Assembly: GCF_029626235.1 (NCBI RefSeq)
Contig: NZ_JARUBO010000005.1
Span: 4,746,001 to 4,810,000 of the forward strand
Direction of reading: 5' to 3'
DNA length: 64,000 nucleotides
From: Micromonospora sp. WMMD1120
GTDB taxonomy: Bacteria; Actinomycetota; Actinomycetes; Mycobacteriales; Micromonosporaceae
This document shows, one piece after another, positions 8,406-16,841 of this stretch. A program made the position numbers and the translations under genes. Below the pieces are notes generated by a model. It was not told the origin of the DNA. It saw only the letters and a list, made by a program, of their open reading frames with translations, and did no database searches. Every line of letters begins with the position of its first letter. Position 1 is the stretch's first letter.

Positions 8406-10588
8406 GCGCCCCGACGACCACCGCCGCCACCGGCACGGCCGCGCTGCCCAGGATCCGGCGTCGACGGGTCCGCACACCCACCCTGATCCAGATGGAGGCG
8501 GTGGAGTGCGGCGCCGCCGCGCTCGGGATCCTGCTCGCCCACCACGGCCGACACGTGCCGCTGGAGGAGTTGCGCCGGGTGTGCGGGGTGAGCCGGGACG
8601 GCTCCACCGCCGCCACTGTCCTCAAGGGCGCCCGCCGGTACGGGATGGTGGCCAAGGGCTTCCAGATGGACCTGGCCGGTCTGGCCACCGTCGCGCTGCC
8701 GGCGGTGCTGTTCTGGCGCTTCGAGCACTTCGTGGTGCTGGAGGGGCTCGGCCGCAAGGTGTCCATCAACGACCCGGCCACCGGCCCTCGGGCGGTGAGC
8801 TGGGAGGAGTTCGACGGCGCCTTCACCGGGATCGTGCTCACCATGGAGCCCGGGCCGGACTTCCGGCCGGGCGGCGCCCGGTACCGCCTGCTGCGGGCGC
8901 TGGCGCAGCGGTGGCGCGGGCCGGGCTCGGCGATCGCGCAGATGCTGCTGCTCGGGCTGCTGATCGCGGTGGTCGGTCTGACCATCCCGGTGATGGCCCA
9001 GGTCTTCGTCGACCGGGTGCTGCTCCAGGAGGACCGGGCCGCGTTGGCCGGTCTGGTGGCGGCGGTGGCGGTGGCCACCGTGCTCACCTTCCTGGCCAGC
9101 CTGCTCCAGCAACGCCTGACCGTCCGCGCGGAGACGGCGCTCGCCCTGGCCAGCGCCGCCCGTTTCTTCCGACATCTGCTCCGGTTGCCGCCGACCTTCT
9201 TCGACCAGCGCCAGGCCGCCGACCTGGGACAGCGGGTCCGCGGCAACGAGGTGGTCGCCGAGGTGCTCACCCGCCGCGCGGCCACCACGGTCGTCGACAC
9301 CGGCCTGGTGCTGGCGTACGGGGCGCTGCTGTGCCAGTACGACCTGCTGCTCGGGCTGTGCGCGGTGGTCCTCGCCGGGTTGAACGTCAGCGTGCTGCGG
9401 TACGTCGCCTCGACCCGGTCGACCGCCGTCGCCGGGCTCCAGGCGGACCGCAGCAAGCTGGTGACCACCGTCTACACCACCGTTCAGTTGATCGAGACGG
9501 TGAAGGCCGGTGGTGAGGAGGAGCGCGCGGTGGCCCGCTTCGCGGCGCGGCACGCCACCGTCGCCACCCGTCAGCAGCGGCTGGGGGTGCCCACCGCGGT
9601 GCTCTCCGTCCTGCCGGCGTTCCTCGCCTCGGGGACCACAGCGATCCTGCTGGGGTTGGGCAGCCGCGAGGTGGTGGCGGAGGCGATGAGCGTCGGTGTG
9701 CTGGTCGCCATGCAGAGCCTCGCCGCGGCGATGAATCGGCCCCTGGGCAACCTGACCGCGCTGGGGTCGCGACTACAGGACATGAGCGCCGACCTGAACC
9801 GGCTGCGGGACGTGGAGCGGTACCCGCTGCCGTCGACCGGGGAGCGACCCCCCCGAGCGTTGGCGCCGATGGAGGGGCACCTGCGCATCGAGGACGTCAC
9901 CTTCGGCTACAACCCGCTGGGCCGCCCGCTGCTGGAGAACTTCAGCCTGGACCTGCCGCCCGGCGCCCGGGTGGCGCTCGTCGGGCGGTCGGGCAGCGGC
10001 AAGTCGACAGTGGGCCGGCTGGTCGCCGGGCTCTACCGGCCGTGGAGCGGGCGGGTCACCGTGGACGGCCTGGACCGGCCGGGCGCCGACGACGGCCTCT
10101 GGGCGGCCACCGTCGCCATGGTCGACCAGGACCAGCGGCTGTTCGAGGGAACCATCCGGGACAACGTCACCATGTGGGACCTCACCGTCGCGGACGAGGA
10201 CGTCGTCAGCGCGCTGACCGACGCGTGCCTCTACGACGACGTCGCGGCCCGCCCCGGGGGTCTGGCCAGTCCGGTACGGGAGAACGCCCGCAACTTCTCC
10301 GGCGGACAGCGGCAGCGCCTGGAGATCGCCCGCGCGCTCGTCCGCAACCCCCGGGTGCTGGTGCTCGACGAGGCCACCAGCGCGCTGGACGCCGAGACCG
10401 AACGCCGCATCGACAGGCACCTGCGACGGCGGGGCGCGACCTGCCTGATCGTGGCCCACCGGCTGTCCACGATCCGCGACTGCGACCTGATCGTCGTGCT
10501 CGACGGCGGTCGCGAGGTGGAGCGCGGCACCCATGAGCAACTTCTCGCCCGGGACGGGGCGTACGCGCGGCTGGTCCGGGACCAGTGA
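8402..10588 (+). CDS. NHLM-type bacteriocin ABC exporter with C39 peptidase domain
   Basis: 728-residue peptidase-containing ABC transporter, predicted to cut the leader after a double-glycine-type site and export the core. Residues 20-150 form a C39 cysteine protease with C36 (in QMEAVECGAAALGILL), H109 (in FEHFVVLEG) and D124 (in NDPATG) as the apparent triad. A six-helix ABC membrane domain follows at about 170-450, then an ATPase domain with Walker A GRSGSGKST at 528-536, signature FSGGQRQRLE, and Walker B VLVLDEATSALD. Precursor 2 ends its leader with VAGG and precursor 1 with VVAG, both plausible cleavage sites for this enzyme. All catalytic residues look intact. Confidence 0.95.
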   Translation: MSAPTTTAATGTAALPRIRRRRVRTPTLIQMEAVECGAAALGILLAHHGRHVPLEELRRVCGVSRDGSTAATVLKGARRYGMVAKGFQMDLAGLATVALPAVLFWRFEHFVVLEGLGRKVSINDPATGPRAVSWEEFDGAFTGIVLTMEPGPDFRPGGARYRLLRALAQRWRGPGSAIAQMLLLGLLIAVVGLTIPVMAQVFVDRVLLQEDRAALAGLVAAVAVATVLTFLASLLQQRLTVRAETALALASAARFFRHLLRLPPTFFDQRQAADLGQRVRGNEVVAEVLTRRAATTVVDTGLVLAYGALLCQYDLLLGLCAVVLAGLNVSVLRYVASTRSTAVAGLQADRSKLVTTVYTTVQLIETVKAGGEEERAVARFAARHATVATRQQRLGVPTAVLSVLPAFLASGTTAILLGLGSREVVAEAMSVGVLVAMQSLAAAMNRPLGNLTALGSRLQDMSADLNRLRDVERYPLPSTGERPPRALAPMEGHLRIEDVTFGYNPLGRPLLENFSLDLPPGARVALVGRSGSGKSTVGRLVAGLYRPWSGRVTVDGLDRPGADDGLWAATVAMVDQDQRLFEGTIRDNVTMWDLTVADEDVVSALTDACLYDDVAARPGGLASPVRENARNFSGGQRQRLEIARALVRNPRVLVLDEATSALDAETERRIDRHLRRRGATCLIVAHRLSTIRDCDLIVVLDGGREVERGTHEQLLARDGAYARLVRDQ

Positions 10589-10612
10589 CCACGACGATCC
10601 GAGGAGACGCTG

Positions 10613-13600
10613 ATGAGCGGCGCGGTGTCCGAGCCCCCGGCCGGCGGCCTGATCGGCTTCTGCGCCGACGGGACACGCGAGGTCTGCCGCCTGGACGGCC
10701 CGGTGGCCGGCTGGCTGGTGACCGGCGGCGAGGCCGATCTGTTCGCGGTGCGCCGGGCCGGTTTGAGCCCGTCGCGCCGGCACCACGTGGCCCGGCTGCC
10801 AGCCGGCGGCCTGGTGCCGACCTCCACCGCGATCGGCGCGTGGCAGTTGATCGTGGCGCCGCTGCCCGGCACTGAGCTGCACGGGCTGCCGCAGCGGCAG
10901 CTGGCGGTGCTGCAACGGCACGTCCGGCACGGCCATCCGGCGGACGAGGTCCCGCCGTCGCGGGCCTGGACGGCGGCCACGGAGCTGGTCGCGGCGGTGG
11001 ACCTGGTGCTGGTGACCATCGCCGACGCGCTGCGCCGCGGGCAGGCCCCGCGGGAGGCGTCCACCCTGAGCGGCCGTGAGATCGTCTCGCTGGCGCAGGG
11101 CAGCGCGCTGACCTCCACCGGCGGCGCCTGGTGGCTGCGCAGCGCCGGTGGCCAGCTCCGCCGCAACGACGGTGGACCGGTGGAGATGTCCGGCGAGCGG
11201 GAGCTGCTGCTGATCGCCGAGCGGGACTGGGTGGTGGCCGAGTCGGCGTGCGCGGTGGAGAGCCACAGCAGCGGTGATCTGCTGGTCGCCGGTCAGCTCC
11301 GCGCGGCCGTCGACCAGCACGTGGCCCGACTGCTACGGGTCGTGGAGAACCGGATCGAGGAGGCCGACGCGGCGGTGTTGGCCGCTGTGCGGCGGCGCCG
11401 GCAGCTCGACGCGGCGGTCCTCGCCGCGGCGGCCCGCCGGTCGATCGGGGTGATCGGCGCGGGCGGCGCGGTCGCGGCGCCGGACGCCGAGGAGGGCTTC
11501 GACAGGTACGGGCGGGCGGCGGCGGTGCTGCGGGTGGTCACCGAGGGGATGGGAAACCCGGTCAACGAGCCGGCCGACCGCAGCCGCGCGCCGCTGGGCG
11601 ACCGGGCCGCGCTGCGTGCGGTGTCCCGCGCGTCCAGCCTGTTCCTGCGGGAGGTGCGGCTGCCGCACCGGTGGTGGCGGCGGGACCTGGGGGCACTGGT
11701 CGGGTGGCGCGGCGGCGAGGACCCGGAGGCCGCCGTCGCGGTGCCGCTGGTGTTCAAGCGCGGTCGCTACCACCAGGTCGACCCCGACACCCGGGTGTAC
11801 GACGCTGTCGACACGACGGTGGCGGCGACGTTCGCCGTCGAGGCGACCCAGGTGCAGGCGCCGCTGCCACCGACCGCGCGGATGCGTCACCTGCTGCGGG
11901 CCGGGCTGGTCGGCGCGGGGCGTGACGTGCGGGGCCTGCTGCTCGCCGCCGCCTGCGTGGCGCTGCTCGGTCTGGGTGTGCCGCTGGCCACCGGCGAGGT
12001 GCTCGGTCAACTGGCCCGGCAGGGCGAGGTGGACGGCCTGTTCGGCTTCCTTGCGCTGCTGCTCAGCGCCGCCGTGGTCGCCGGGTTGGTCGGTGTGGTG
12101 CAGAATCTGCGGCTGCTGCGGTTGGACGGCCGGTTGCAGTCCGGCGCGCAGTTGGCGATCTTCGACCGGCTGCTGCGGCTGCCGGCCCGGTTCTTCACCG
12201 GCCGCAGCAGCGGCGAGATCGCCAACTCGATGCTGGGCATCTCGTTCGTCGGCGAGGCGTTGAGCGCGTTGCTGCCCCAGCTCGTCTCGGCCGGCGCGAC
12301 GGTCGCGGTGACCCTCGGCATGCTCCTGCTGGTGGAGCCCGTGCTCGGGCTGTGGGGGACGGGGATCGTCGCCGTGACGCTGCTGACCTTCGGCGCGTTC
12401 GCCGTGCTGATCGTGCGCCGGCAACGCTCGGCGTTGCCCGCGGAGCACCGGGCGGCGGCGATGACCAACCAGTTGCTCGGCGGCATCGTCAAGATCAAGG
12501 TGGCAGCCGCCGAGGCGCGGGCGTACGCCCGCTGGTCGGAGGTGGCCGCCGTGGCCCGGGGCACGCTGCAACGGGTCCGGCAGAGTCAGGCGAGCCTGGT
12601 CGCCTTCGCCACGGTGCTGCCGGTCGCCGGCCAACTGGTCCTGTTCGCCGTGCTGATGGGACCACTCGCCGGTCGGGTCTCGCCAGCCGACTTCTTCATC
12701 CTCAACGTCGGCTTCGCGATGCTGCTCGGCGCGCTGCTGGTGCTGGTGTCCGCCGGGGTCGAGGTGATCGCGGCGGTGCCCCGGCTGGGCGGCCTGCGCG
12801 ACGTCCTGCGCGCCGACCCCGAGGCGCGGCCCGACCGGGTCGACCCGGGCGAGCTGCGCGGCGAGATCGCGCTGCGCCGGCTGACCTTCGCGTACCAACC
12901 GGACGAGCCGCCGGTGCTCGTCGACATCGACCTGCACGTCCGTCCGGGTGAGTTCGTCGCGATCGTCGGCCCGAGCGGCTGCGGCAAGTCCACCCTCCTG
13001 CGGTTGCTGCTCGGCTTCGAGCGCCAACAGCAGGGCGCGGTGCTCTACGACGGTCAGGACCTCGCCGAACTCGACGTGCACGCGGTCCGCCGGCAGTGCG
13101 GGGTGGTCCTGCAGGACGGCCAGCTCTTCGCCGGCTCGGTACGGGACAACATCTGCGGCGCCGGCAGTTTCCCGCTGGACCAGGTGTGGGAGGCGGCCCG
13201 GATGGCAGGTCTCGCCGACGACCTGGAGGCCCTGCCGATGGGGATGAGCACGATGGTGCCCTTCGGCGGCGGGACGCTGTCGGTCGGGCAGCGCCAGCGG
13301 GTGCTGATCGCCCGCGCGTTGGCGCCCCGACCCCGGGTCATCTTCTTCGACGAGGCGACGAGCGCCCTCGACAACCGTACCCAGGAGGTGGTCACCCGCA
13401 GCACGGCGACCCTGGCCGCGACCCGGATCGTCATCGCCCACCGATTGTCCACGATCCGCGCGGCGGACACCATCGTGGTCCTCGATGCGGGGCGGATCGT
13501 CCAGCGGGGCAGCTACGACGAGTTGATGGACCAACCCGGTGGGCTGTTCCACCGGTTGGCGCAGCGGCAACTGCTGACCGGGAGCGGCGGGCTGGACACC

Positions 13601-13645
13601 GCGGCGCCGGGCCGACAGCCGGACGAGCAGCCCGCGACCGGCTGA
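10613..13645 (+). CDS. NHLM-type bacteriocin ABC exporter, permease/ATPase without peptidase
   Basis: 1010-residue ABC protein of the type paired with the C39 exporter in NHLM systems. The first 400 or so residues are soluble, without transport or protease motifs, and are characteristic of this second subunit. A six-helix membrane domain lies at about 430-690. The ATPase domain is at about 740-980, with Walker A GPSGCGKST, signature LSVGQRQRVL and Walker B VIFFDEATSALD. The ATG at 10613 is preceded by GAGGAG, 25 bp after the C39 exporter. It most likely heterodimerises with that protein. The gene stops 9 bp before the stop of the convergent MerR-like gene. Confidence 0.93.
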   Translation: MSGAVSEPPAGGLIGFCADGTREVCRLDGPVAGWLVTGGEADLFAVRRAGLSPSRRHHVARLPAGGLVPTSTAIGAWQLIVAPLPGTELHGLPQRQLAVLQRHVRHGHPADEVPPSRAWTAATELVAAVDLVLVTIADALRRGQAPREASTLSGREIVSLAQGSALTSTGGAWWLRSAGGQLRRNDGGPVEMSGERELLLIAERDWVVAESACAVESHSSGDLLVAGQLRAAVDQHVARLLRVVENRIEEADAAVLAAVRRRRQLDAAVLAAAARRSIGVIGAGGAVAAPDAEEGFDRYGRAAAVLRVVTEGMGNPVNEPADRSRAPLGDRAALRAVSRASSLFLREVRLPHRWWRRDLGALVGWRGGEDPEAAVAVPLVFKRGRYHQVDPDTRVYDAVDTTVAATFAVEATQVQAPLPPTARMRHLLRAGLVGAGRDVRGLLLAAACVALLGLGVPLATGEVLGQLARQGEVDGLFGFLALLLSAAVVAGLVGVVQNLRLLRLDGRLQSGAQLAIFDRLLRLPARFFTGRSSGEIANSMLGISFVGEALSALLPQLVSAGATVAVTLGMLLLVEPVLGLWGTGIVAVTLLTFGAFAVLIVRRQRSALPAEHRAAAMTNQLLGGIVKIKVAAAEARAYARWSEVAAVARGTLQRVRQSQASLVAFATVLPVAGQLVLFAVLMGPLAGRVSPADFFILNVGFAMLLGALLVLVSAGVEVIAAVPRLGGLRDVLRADPEARPDRVDPGELRGEIALRRLTFAYQPDEPPVLVDIDLHVRPGEFVAIVGPSGCGKSTLLRLLLGFERQQQGAVLYDGQDLAELDVHAVRRQCGVVLQDGQLFAGSVRDNICGAGSFPLDQVWEAARMAGLADDLEALPMGMSTMVPFGGGTLSVGQRQRVLIARALAPRPRVIFFDEATSALDNRTQEVVTRSTATLAATRIVIAHRLSTIRAADTIVVLDAGRIVQRGSYDELMDQPGGLFHRLAQRQLLTGSGGLDTAAPGRQPDEQPATG

Positions 13646-13654
13646 GCGGACCGG

Positions 13655-14401
13655 TCAACCGTTGTCGATGGTGGTGCCGTCCTCCAGGCACACGTCCGTG
13701 TCCAGGTGGTTCTCCAGCAGCTCCGCGACGTGCGTCTCGGCCTGGTTCTCGGCCGCGAGCCGGAACGCCTCGGTGAGCACGTTGACCACACCCTGGGTCA
13801 GCAGCAGGGTCTCCCGGTCGAGGTCGGCCCAGGACGCTCCGGCGCCACTGCGGACCAGCTCCGGCGCGAGGGCCAGCAGTCGGGCGGTGACGGCGGCGAC
13901 CAGCTCGTCGGCGACCGGCCGGAGACTGTCCAGCACCTCGCTGAGGGTCTGGAGCGCCGGCACCGTGCCGACCCGTACCCGGTTGAGGTCCAGGGCGGCG
14001 CGCAGCGGACGGGGCCGGACGGTGCGCACGGTGCCGTCGGTGGTGCGTCCGATGACACCGTGCCGGGTCAACGCGTGCGCCAGCGCGGGCCGGTCGACGG
14101 TCAGCCGTTGCAGCATCGCGGTCAGCCCGTCGGGCGCCTCGTCGCCGGCCCGCACCCCGAGCATCGCCTCGATGGAGACCAGGTTGAAGCCCTGCCGTTG
14201 CAGGGCGAGGATGGTGTCCAGCCGACGGACGTGCGAGTCGTCGTAGAGCGCGGCCCGACCACGTCGTACCGGTGGGGGCAGCAGCCGCCGGGCCTGGTGG
14301 GCGCGGATGTTGCGCGGCGACATCCCGACCTTGCGGGCGAGCTGCTCCACGCTGTACCCGGCCGGGCCGCCGGGCGTCGTCGTCACCTCGTCGATGGTCA
14401 C
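13655..14401 (-). CDS. MerR-family transcriptional regulator
   Basis: 248-residue regulator with an N-terminal MerR helix-turn-helix: YSVEQLARKVGMSPRNIRAH, then RRLLPPPVRRGRAALYDDSH and the HVRRLDTILALQRQGFNLVS segment. About 150 residues of helical effector/dimerisation region without metal-binding cysteines follow. The GTG at 14401 was chosen because GGAGG lies 5 nt upstream; an in-frame GTG at 14419 has no such signal. It is transcribed divergently from the precursor peptide genes across a 362-bp gap that holds a promoter with an inverted repeat. It is therefore the obvious candidate to control precursor expression. The ligand is unknown. Confidence 0.88.
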   Translation of the reverse strand: MTIDEVTTTPGGPAGYSVEQLARKVGMSPRNIRAHQARRLLPPPVRRGRAALYDDSHVRRLDTILALQRQGFNLVSIEAMLGVRAGDEAPDGLTAMLQRLTVDRPALAHALTRHGVIGRTTDGTVRTVRPRPLRAALDLNRVRVGTVPALQTLSEVLDSLRPVADELVAAVTARLLALAPELVRSGAGASWADLDRETLLLTQGVVNVLTEAFRLAAENQAETHVAELLENHLDTDVCLEDGTTIDNG

Positions 14402-14512
14402 GGTGGCCTCCGGCAGCACTCGGTGGCGAACAGGGCACCCGTCGAACCGCTGTCACGGCGGTCGGTCCGTTGCTCGCAGCGTAGGTGTCGCACCCGGCCG
14501 ATAACAGGCGGG

Positions 14513-14543
14513 GAATTACTACTTGTTTGCACAGGCGTAATTC
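14513..14543. promoter_or_regulatory. Inverted repeat GAATTAC-N17-GTAATTC, probable operator
   Basis: Two perfect 7-bp arms (14513-14519 and 14537-14543) flank the -35 element of the predicted precursor promoter, with the right arm inside the -35/-10 spacer. They lie between the divergent MerR-like gene and precursor 1 in an unusually AT-rich patch. A MerR-type protein or another dimeric regulator could bind here. The sequence shows the repeat; the identity of the binding protein is inference. Confidence 0.55.
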
Positions 14544-14551
14544 TCTAGAAT
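14523..14551 (+). promoter_or_regulatory. Predicted sigma70-type promoter of the precursor operon
   Basis: TTGTTT (14523-14528), a 17-bp spacer and TAGAAT (14546-14551) read toward precursor 1. A start near 14558 would give a leader of about 200 nt. The rest of the 14402-14763 gap shows no other gene or clear structure. Confidence 0.5.
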
Positions 14552-14763
14552 CGCAAACCGCCGAACGTCACTGATTCCCAATTACCCGGCTTTCGCCGCA
14601 GGGCGACCTTTTCGCGGCCACATTCGATGAAATTCCCGCCGACGACACGGACCGGACCGGTCGGTGGCCCACGATGAAGCGAAACCGGCGGCCCGACATC
14701 CAGGCCGCCGGTCGCCGCCGCGGTGTCGGCCGTCGGCGGCCGCGCATCGAGGGGAGCAGGGAT

Positions 14764-15126
14764 GTGACACCTATCGATCGAGCGGTCTTCGTGGCCGCGT
14801 ACAGCCGGCTGGTCGCCGACGTCTGGGCCGACCCGGTCAAGGAGCAGGCGCTCGAACGCGACCCCCGGGGGTTCCTCGCCGGGTACGGGCTGCCACTGCC
14901 CGAGGACGTGCAGGTGCGGGTGGTCCGGGACGCCGCCGACGCCGACCCCGACCTGGAGGTGCAGGTCGAGTCGTGGGAGCGGGCGTCCACCACCGGCACC
15001 TTCGTGCTCTTCGTGCCGTCGCTGCTGCCGGTGGCCCAGGCGGAGTTGGCCGAGGACGAGCTGGACAGCGTCGTCGCCGGCCTCGACTCCAGCTGCGCCT
15101 GCTGCTGCCCGTGCTGCTGCACCTGA
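14764..15126 (+). CDS. NHLP-type RiPP precursor 1 with Cys-rich (polythiazole-type) core
   Basis: 120-residue precursor. Residues 1-106 are a nitrile-hydratase-alpha-like leader (NHLP/TOMM leader), seen in VWADPVKEQALERDPRGF, then LPLPEDVQVRVVRD, and the closing acidic stretch EDELDSVVAG. After VVAG comes a 14-residue tail, LDSSCACCCPCCCT, with seven Cys, two Ser and one Thr separated only by one Ala and one Pro. These are the residue types that a YcaO cyclodehydratase and SagB dehydrogenase turn into azoles, so the product may be a nearly continuous polyazole. The GTG at 14764 (GGGGAG upstream) gives the usual leader length. An in-frame ATG at 14674 would add 30 Arg-rich residues foreign to this leader family. 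Cleavage is probably by the C39 exporter. Confidence 0.93.
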   Translation: MTPIDRAVFVAAYSRLVADVWADPVKEQALERDPRGFLAGYGLPLPEDVQVRVVRDAADADPDLEVQVESWERASTTGTFVLFVPSLLPVAQAELAEDELDSVVAGLDSSCACCCPCCCT

Positions 15127-15133
15127 CACCGAT

Positions 15134-15163
15134 ATCTGCCGCCGGTCGACCTGCACGGCAGAT
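15134..15163. other. Hairpin between the two precursor genes
   Basis: Perfect 8-bp stem ATCTGCCG/CGGCAGAT (15134-15141, 15156-15163) with a 14-nt loop, starting 8 nt after the precursor 1 stop. No U-run follows directly, so it is more likely an RNA-stability or processing element, or a leaky attenuator, than a full terminator. It could set the ratio of the two precursors. Confidence 0.45.
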
Positions 15164-15271
15164 TCTGATGGCAGTCAACCGAAATCCTTGATTGCCGAAC
15201 CTCGATCTTTTTAGCTTTCTGCACACAGATTTGGCCGCCCACCCAAGGCGTTCCCAGGAGAGGACCGAACG

Positions 15272-15646
15272 ATGAGCAACGACGCACAGGAATACGGCGC
15301 GAGGTTCGTGACGAAGTATTCGGAACTGGTTACCGCCGTATGGCGCAGCGACGAGGAACTGCAACGCCTCCTCGCCGATCCGACCGCGTACGCCACCGCG
15401 GCCGGCCTGCCGGTCGAGCCCGGCGCCCGCGTCGAGGTCGACCGCGCCCAGCCCACCACGCTCTACACCAAGGACCAGATCGTCGCCGACTGGTCCGGCA
15501 CGCCCGGCCTGCACGTGCTGCACGTGCCCGAGGTGCCGCTGGTCGACCTCAACGAGCTGACCGAGGCCGAGTTGGAGACGGTCGCCGGCGGCGTCGCCCC
15601 GATCGCCGACAACAACGTCAACATCATCGCCGTCCTCATCGTCTGA
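15272..15646 (+). CDS. NHLP-type RiPP precursor 2 with a Cys/Ser/Thr-free hydrophobic core
   Basis: 124-residue precursor in the same leader family as its neighbour: VWRSDEELQRLLADPTAYAT, then AAGLPVEPGARVEV, ending in the acidic ELTEAELETVAGG. After the double glycine the 17-residue core is VAPIADNNVNIIAVLIV. It has no Cys, Ser or Thr, and the whole protein has no Cys, so azole, lanthionine or thioether chemistry is excluded. Val/Ile/Ala-rich cores suit backbone thioamidation by YcaO-TfuA, and Asn/Val-rich proteusin cores suit radical SAM methylation or epimerisation; genes for both enzyme types follow directly. The ATG at 15272 has AGGAG upstream. The YcaO gene begins 28 bp after the stop. 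No chemistry is proven from sequence alone. Confidence 0.93.
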   Translation: MSNDAQEYGARFVTKYSELVTAVWRSDEELQRLLADPTAYATAAGLPVEPGARVEVDRAQPTTLYTKDQIVADWSGTPGLHVLHVPEVPLVDLNELTEAELETVAGGVAPIADNNVNIIAVLIV

Positions 15647-15674
15647 GTTCCCCCCACCCCCGCCGGGAGCCTCG

Positions 15675-16841
15675 ATGACTGACACGACCGACACCATCGC
15701 GTTCCGGACCGGCACCTACCGGACGGCCACAGTGGAGCAGACCTGGGAACGGGTCGGCGGGATGCTCGACCGGTTCCGGATCACCCGGGTCGCCGACATC
15801 ACCCGACTCGACGAGATCGGCCTACCGGTGCACGTCGCCTACCGGCCGGTCGGCGCCACGATGGCGGTGAGCGTCGGCACCGGCGCCACGGCGACACAGT
15901 CCCGGGTCAGCGCGGTGATGGAGAGCATCGAGTCCTGGCACGCCGAGAACCTCCGGCCGGGGACCGTCGTGCGGTCCCCGGCCGCGGCGCTCGACCTGCC
16001 GTACGACGTGCGGTGGCTGCACCTGGCGGAGCGGTCACCGCTGACCCCGGCCGTCGCGCTCGACTGGGTGGCCGGCCGTGGGCTGGTGACCGGTGCGACG
16101 TGTCTGGTGCCCCGCGCCACCATCGAACTCGACTTCACCATCCGACGGGGCTGGGACCGCGCGCTGTTCACCCCCAGCAGCAACGGCCTCGCCACCGGAA
16201 ACACCCTCGCCGAGGCCAGCCTGCACGCCCTGCTGGAGGTCGTCGAACGCGACTGCATCGCCCCGTACTGCACGGCCCCGTTGACCGAGCGCGTCTACGC
16301 CGACCCGGCCACCGCCACGAACGCGATGACCCGGACCGTGCACGACGCCCTCCTCGCTGCAGGCTGCTGGGTGGAGGTCTGCGACATCACCAACGCGATC
16401 GGGGTGCCCTGCTACGCCGCCTCGATCTGGTCGCCGGACCTGCCGGTCACCTTCGGTGGCTTCGGTTGCCACCTGGACCCGCAGATCGCCGTCGGTCGGG
16501 CCATGTCGGAGGCCGCCCAGTCCCGGCTGGTGATGGTCTCCGGGGCGCGCGACGACATCGACGCCACCGCATACCACGACGTCGGCGCGCCACCGGTGCC
16601 GCCACCCACCGTCGACCGGCCCGTCCGGCCGGTCCGCCGCGACAGCCCGCCCCGCGGCGGGGTGACCGAGGTGCTGCGCGAGCTGGCCTCGCGGGTGCGG
16701 CGGATCACCGGAGTCGAGCCGTTCAGCGTCGACCTGACGCACGACGACATCGGCATTCCGGTGAGCAAGGTGTTCGCCCCCGGCCTGCGGATGTTCGACG
16801 AGCGGGCCCTGAGTACCCGACCGGGAGCGCCCCGTGACTGA
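15675..16841 (+). CDS. Stand-alone YcaO enzyme, TfuA-associated (probable thioamidation)
   Basis: 388-residue YcaO ATPase without the E1-like partner domain carried by the cyclodehydratase upstream. ATP/Mg-binding residues are present: S79, E83 and E86 (SAVMESIE), SSNGLATGNT, E188 and E191 (EVVERD) and Q282-S-R284. The C-terminus (STRPGAPRD) lacks the PxPxP-like ending. The next gene, overlapping by 8 bp, encodes a TfuA protein. YcaO-TfuA pairs install backbone thioamides in thioviridamide-type peptides and in methyl-coenzyme M reductase. I infer thioamide formation on precursor 2. Azoline formation without a fused partner is the alternative. Confidence 0.9.
   Translation: MTDTTDTIAFRTGTYRTATVEQTWERVGGMLDRFRITRVADITRLDEIGLPVHVAYRPVGATMAVSVGTGATATQSRVSAVMESIESWHAENLRPGTVVRSPAAALDLPYDVRWLHLAERSPLTPAVALDWVAGRGLVTGATCLVPRATIELDFTIRRGWDRALFTPSSNGLATGNTLAEASLHALLEVVERDCIAPYCTAPLTERVYADPATATNAMTRTVHDALLAAGCWVEVCDITNAIGVPCYAASIWSPDLPVTFGGFGCHLDPQIAVGRAMSEAAQSRLVMVSGARDDIDATAYHDVGAPPVPPPTVDRPVRPVRRDSPPRGGVTEVLRELASRVRRITGVEPFSVDLTHDDIGIPVSKVFAPGLRMFDERALSTRPGAPRD

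Noticed and set aside
14674..14763. Longer N-terminus for precursor 1 from an ATG at 14674
   Set aside because: It adds 30 Arg-rich residues not typical of nitrile-hydratase-like leaders; the GTG at 14764 has a Shine-Dalgarno and gives a leader length matching precursor 2 (106 versus 107 residues).
15064..15126. Precursor 1 tail as a metallothionein or zinc-finger protein
   Set aside because: The leader family, the adjacent YcaO/SagB genes and the C39 exporter fit a RiPP core much better; metal binding by the product remains possible.
15188..15217. Second promoter TTGATT-N18-TAGCTT between the precursors
   Set aside because: Both hexamers are poor matches and the spacing is long; AT-richness of the spacer alone can produce this.
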